Part shown: one piece after another, positions 61,601 to 64,000 of the stretch | How the letters are laid out: every line of letters begins with the position of its first letter | How positions within the stretch are numbered: the stretch's first letter is position 1 | Source of the DNA: Paraphysomonas bandaiensis | Taxonomy: Eukaryota; Chrysophyceae | Length of the DNA stretch: 64,000 nt | Assembly (NCBI GenBank): GCA_965644295.1 | Contig: CBFFRP010000215.1 | Span: 95,532 to 159,531 of the forward strand | Direction: 5' to 3' | The notes under the pieces: model-generated | Told to the model about the DNA's origin: nothing | What the model saw: only the letters and a program-made list of their open reading frames with translations | The model's database searches: none | Made by a program: the position numbers and the translations under genes

Positions 61601-64000
61601 GCAAACAACAGAGTGATTTCTTACCACCGTCATTGTAAACGACATCTACGTCAGACATACTCAATACCCCAAATCATAAGCATCGATGAAGATCCTCATT
61701 AGTGCTCGTTGTACATACAATCAACCTGAGACACATGCGTCAGTGGATGTATGAATATTGTTATATAATATACGACAGATTGATTAGTACTATCGAATGG
61801 CGTTACCATACAATGTTCATGTGATATTGTTGCAAATTTCTATACCCTGCCTCTCATCATCAGGAGTGGCTAGGCTGTTGGCATTGCGTACGATACATTA
61901 TCATAAAAGAACTCATACCGGTAAACAAAGAGGATCAATATCCATAAACCAAGTCCAATACTGGTATCGGCTGATCCCAATAGGAAAATACACACCCGAC
62001 GGCCAGGCCACACATGTACCAGATTGCACATGACTAACAACTGCAGACACATATAGATTGTATGTAAGTCACTCTGAAATCTAAATTTCACATCAAATAC
62101 ATTCAGATCCCTAGAGTACTGTTAATGTTGCTCACCACTGCCATCATCAGGCATATATTCACCAGTCAAATATATAATACATTGACAAGTATGTATAGCG
62201 AGCTAGAAGTGTATAACTATATCGCAAACAACAGAGTGATTTCTTACCACCGTCATTGTAAACGACATCTACGTCAGACATACTCAATACCCCAAATCAT
62301 AAGCATCGATGAAGATCCTCATTAGTGCTCGTTGTACATACAATCAACCTGAGCACTACATGCGTCAGTGGATGTATGAATATTGTTATATAATATATGA
62401 CAGATTGATTAGTACTATCGAATGGCGTTACCATACAATGTTCATGTGATATTGTTGCAAATTTCTATACCCTGCCTCTCATCATCAGGAGTGGCTAGGC
62501 TGTTGGCATTGCGTACGATACATTATCATAAAAGAACTCATACCGGTAAACAAAGAGGATCAATATCCATAAACCAAGTCCAATACTGGTATCGGCTGAT
62601 CCCAATAGGAAAATACACACCCGACGGCCAGGCCACACATGTACCAGATTGCACATGACTAACAACTGCAGACACATATAGATTGTATGTAAGTCACTCT
62701 GAAATCTAAATTTCACATCAAATACATTCAGATCCCTAGAGTACTGTTAATGTTGCTCACCACTGCCATCATCAGGCATATATTCACCAGTCAAATATAT
62801 AATACATTGACAAGTATGTATAGCGAGCTAGAAGTGTATAACTATATCGCAAACAACAGAGTGATTTCTTACCACCGTCATTGTAAACGACATCTACGTC
62901 AGACATACTCAATACCCCAAATCATAAGCATCGATGAAGATCCTCATTAGTGCTCGTTGTACATACAATCAACCTGAGACACATGCGTCAGTGGATGTAT
63001 GAATATTGTTATATAATATACGACAGATTGATTAGTACTATCGAATGGCGTTACCATACAATGTTCATGTGATATTGTTGCAAATTTCTATACCCTGCCT
63101 CTCATCATCAGGAGTGGCTAGGCTGTTGGCATTGCGTACGATACATTATCATAAAAGAACTCATACAGGTAAACAAAGAGGATCAATATCCATAAACCAA
63201 GTCCAATACTGGTATCGGCTGATCCCAATAGGAAAATACACACCCGACGGCCAGGCCACACATGTACCAGATTGCACATGACTAACAACTGCAGACACAT
63301 ATAGATTGTATGTAAGTCACTCTGAAATCTAAATTTCACATCAAATACATTCAGATCCCTAGAGTACTGTTAATGTTGCTCACCACTGCCATCATCAGGC
63401 ATATATTCACCAGTCAAATATATAATACATTGACAAGTATGTATAGCGAGCTAGAAGTGTATAACTATATCGCAAACAACAGAGCGATTTCTTACCACCG
63501 TCATTGTAAACGACATCTACGTCAGACATACTCAATACCCCAAATCATAAGCATCGATGAAGATCCTCATTAGTGCTCGTTGTACATACAATCAACCTGA
63601 GACACATGCGTCAGTGGATGTATGAATATTGTTATATAATATACGACAGATTGATTAGTACTATCGAATGGCGTTACCATACAATGTTCATGTGATATTG
63701 TTGCAAATTTCTATACCCTGCCTCTCATCATCAGGAGTGGCTAGGCTGTTGGCATTGCGTACTATTGTACTATCATAAAAGAACTCATACCGGTAAACAA
63801 AGTGAGGATCAATATCCATAAACCAAGTCCAATACTGGTATCGGCTGATCCCAATAGGAAAATACACACCCGACGGCCAGGCCACACATGTACCCAGATT
63901 GCACATGACTAACAACTGCAGACACATATAGATTGTATGTAAAAGTCACTCTGAAATCTAAATTTCACATCAAATACATTCAGATCCCTAGAGTACTGTT
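46616..64000 (+). repeat. 623-bp tandem satellite array, about 27.7 copies, runs off the window
   Basis: The unit repeats at exactly 623 bp (marker word GAATGGCGTTACC just before 46702, 47325, 47948 and so on to 63668). Copies are nearly identical, with only scattered single-base changes. Four copies differ in length: +21 bp (51730-51771 duplication), +60 bp (57355-57414), +62 bp (about 61409-61470) and +2 bp (near 62354). The last partial copy (from 63582) carries several small indels. Each unit contains short open frames of 66-78 codons on both strands, but 623 is not a multiple of 3 and nothing indicates a protein. Each unit also has two ATCATCAGG words about 300 bp apart. The left edge is sharp. 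Confidence 0.98.

Noticed and set aside
46702-63573. Recurrent 66-, 73- and 78-codon open frames in every satellite unit, one with an HTGK word like a zinc-finger linker
   Set aside because: Identity between copies is explained by array homogenisation; there is no Cys pair for a finger, and the unit length is not a multiple of three.
46616-64000. CRISPR-like regular spacing
   Set aside because: The whole 623-bp unit is repeated; there are no short repeats with unique spacers, and the context is eukaryotic.

Overview
This is a stretch of nuclear DNA from a eukaryote, almost certainly a protist. Genes are single, not in operons, and are split by many short GT-AG introns (mostly 43-60 nt, a few near 110-170 nt). 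The spliced exons join in frame into proteins with clear eukaryotic relatives: ribosomal protein S11, the PP2A scaffold subunit A, NME7, a calcium-dependent protein kinase (CDPK) and a CCT-domain protein. NME7 is usually kept by lineages that build cilia or flagella. CDPK and CCT domains point away from animals and fungi. I cannot name the lineage from the sequence alone.

Layout. 1-3137: the 3' part of a large C2H2 zinc-finger gene. 3.5-5.0 kb: transposon debris (hAT, Ty1/copia and a 158-bp hairpin element). 5276-6379: a PSP1-domain gene. 7909-15500: an 11-exon gene for a predicted 2258-residue protein with a pseudokinase-like domain, a TPR-like segment, WD40-like repeats, a NACHT/STAND P-loop NTPase and plant-type leucine-rich repeats. 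This is the most novel object in the window. 16596-18625 (-): a CDPK. 19301-20249 (+): a CCT-domain protein. 21978-22694 (+): an unrecognised gene. 23.5-24.0 kb: a small acidic gene or gene relic. 24200-26121 (-) and 26643-27518 (+): the PP2A A subunit and RPS11, divergently arranged about 520 bp apart.

27.8-36.0 kb is repeat-rich. It holds hAT remnants with CCATTAATGG-rich ends and about 690 bp of TATG tetranucleotide repeat just upstream of NME7 (30126-31892, +), followed by further degraded hAT and copia pieces. 36416-40261 (-): a 10-exon, single-pass membrane protein with FG-GAP-like repeats. 40905-42580 (+): an EF-hand protein. 44607-45843 (+): a predicted secretory-pathway protein with an HD-like motif. 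A solo-LTR-like sequence (about 46107-46610) sits directly against a satellite array (46616 to the window end) with a 623-bp unit and about 27.7 nearly identical copies.

Functional themes: several genes are signalling or receptor proteins (CDPK, PP2A scaffold, EF-hand protein, FG-GAP receptor, pseudokinase-NACHT-LRR protein), mixed with housekeeping genes. They are independent transcription units; nothing shows co-regulation apart from the possible shared promoter of PP2A-A and RPS11. All gene models were assembled by hand from splice sites and reading-frame continuity, without transcript data.
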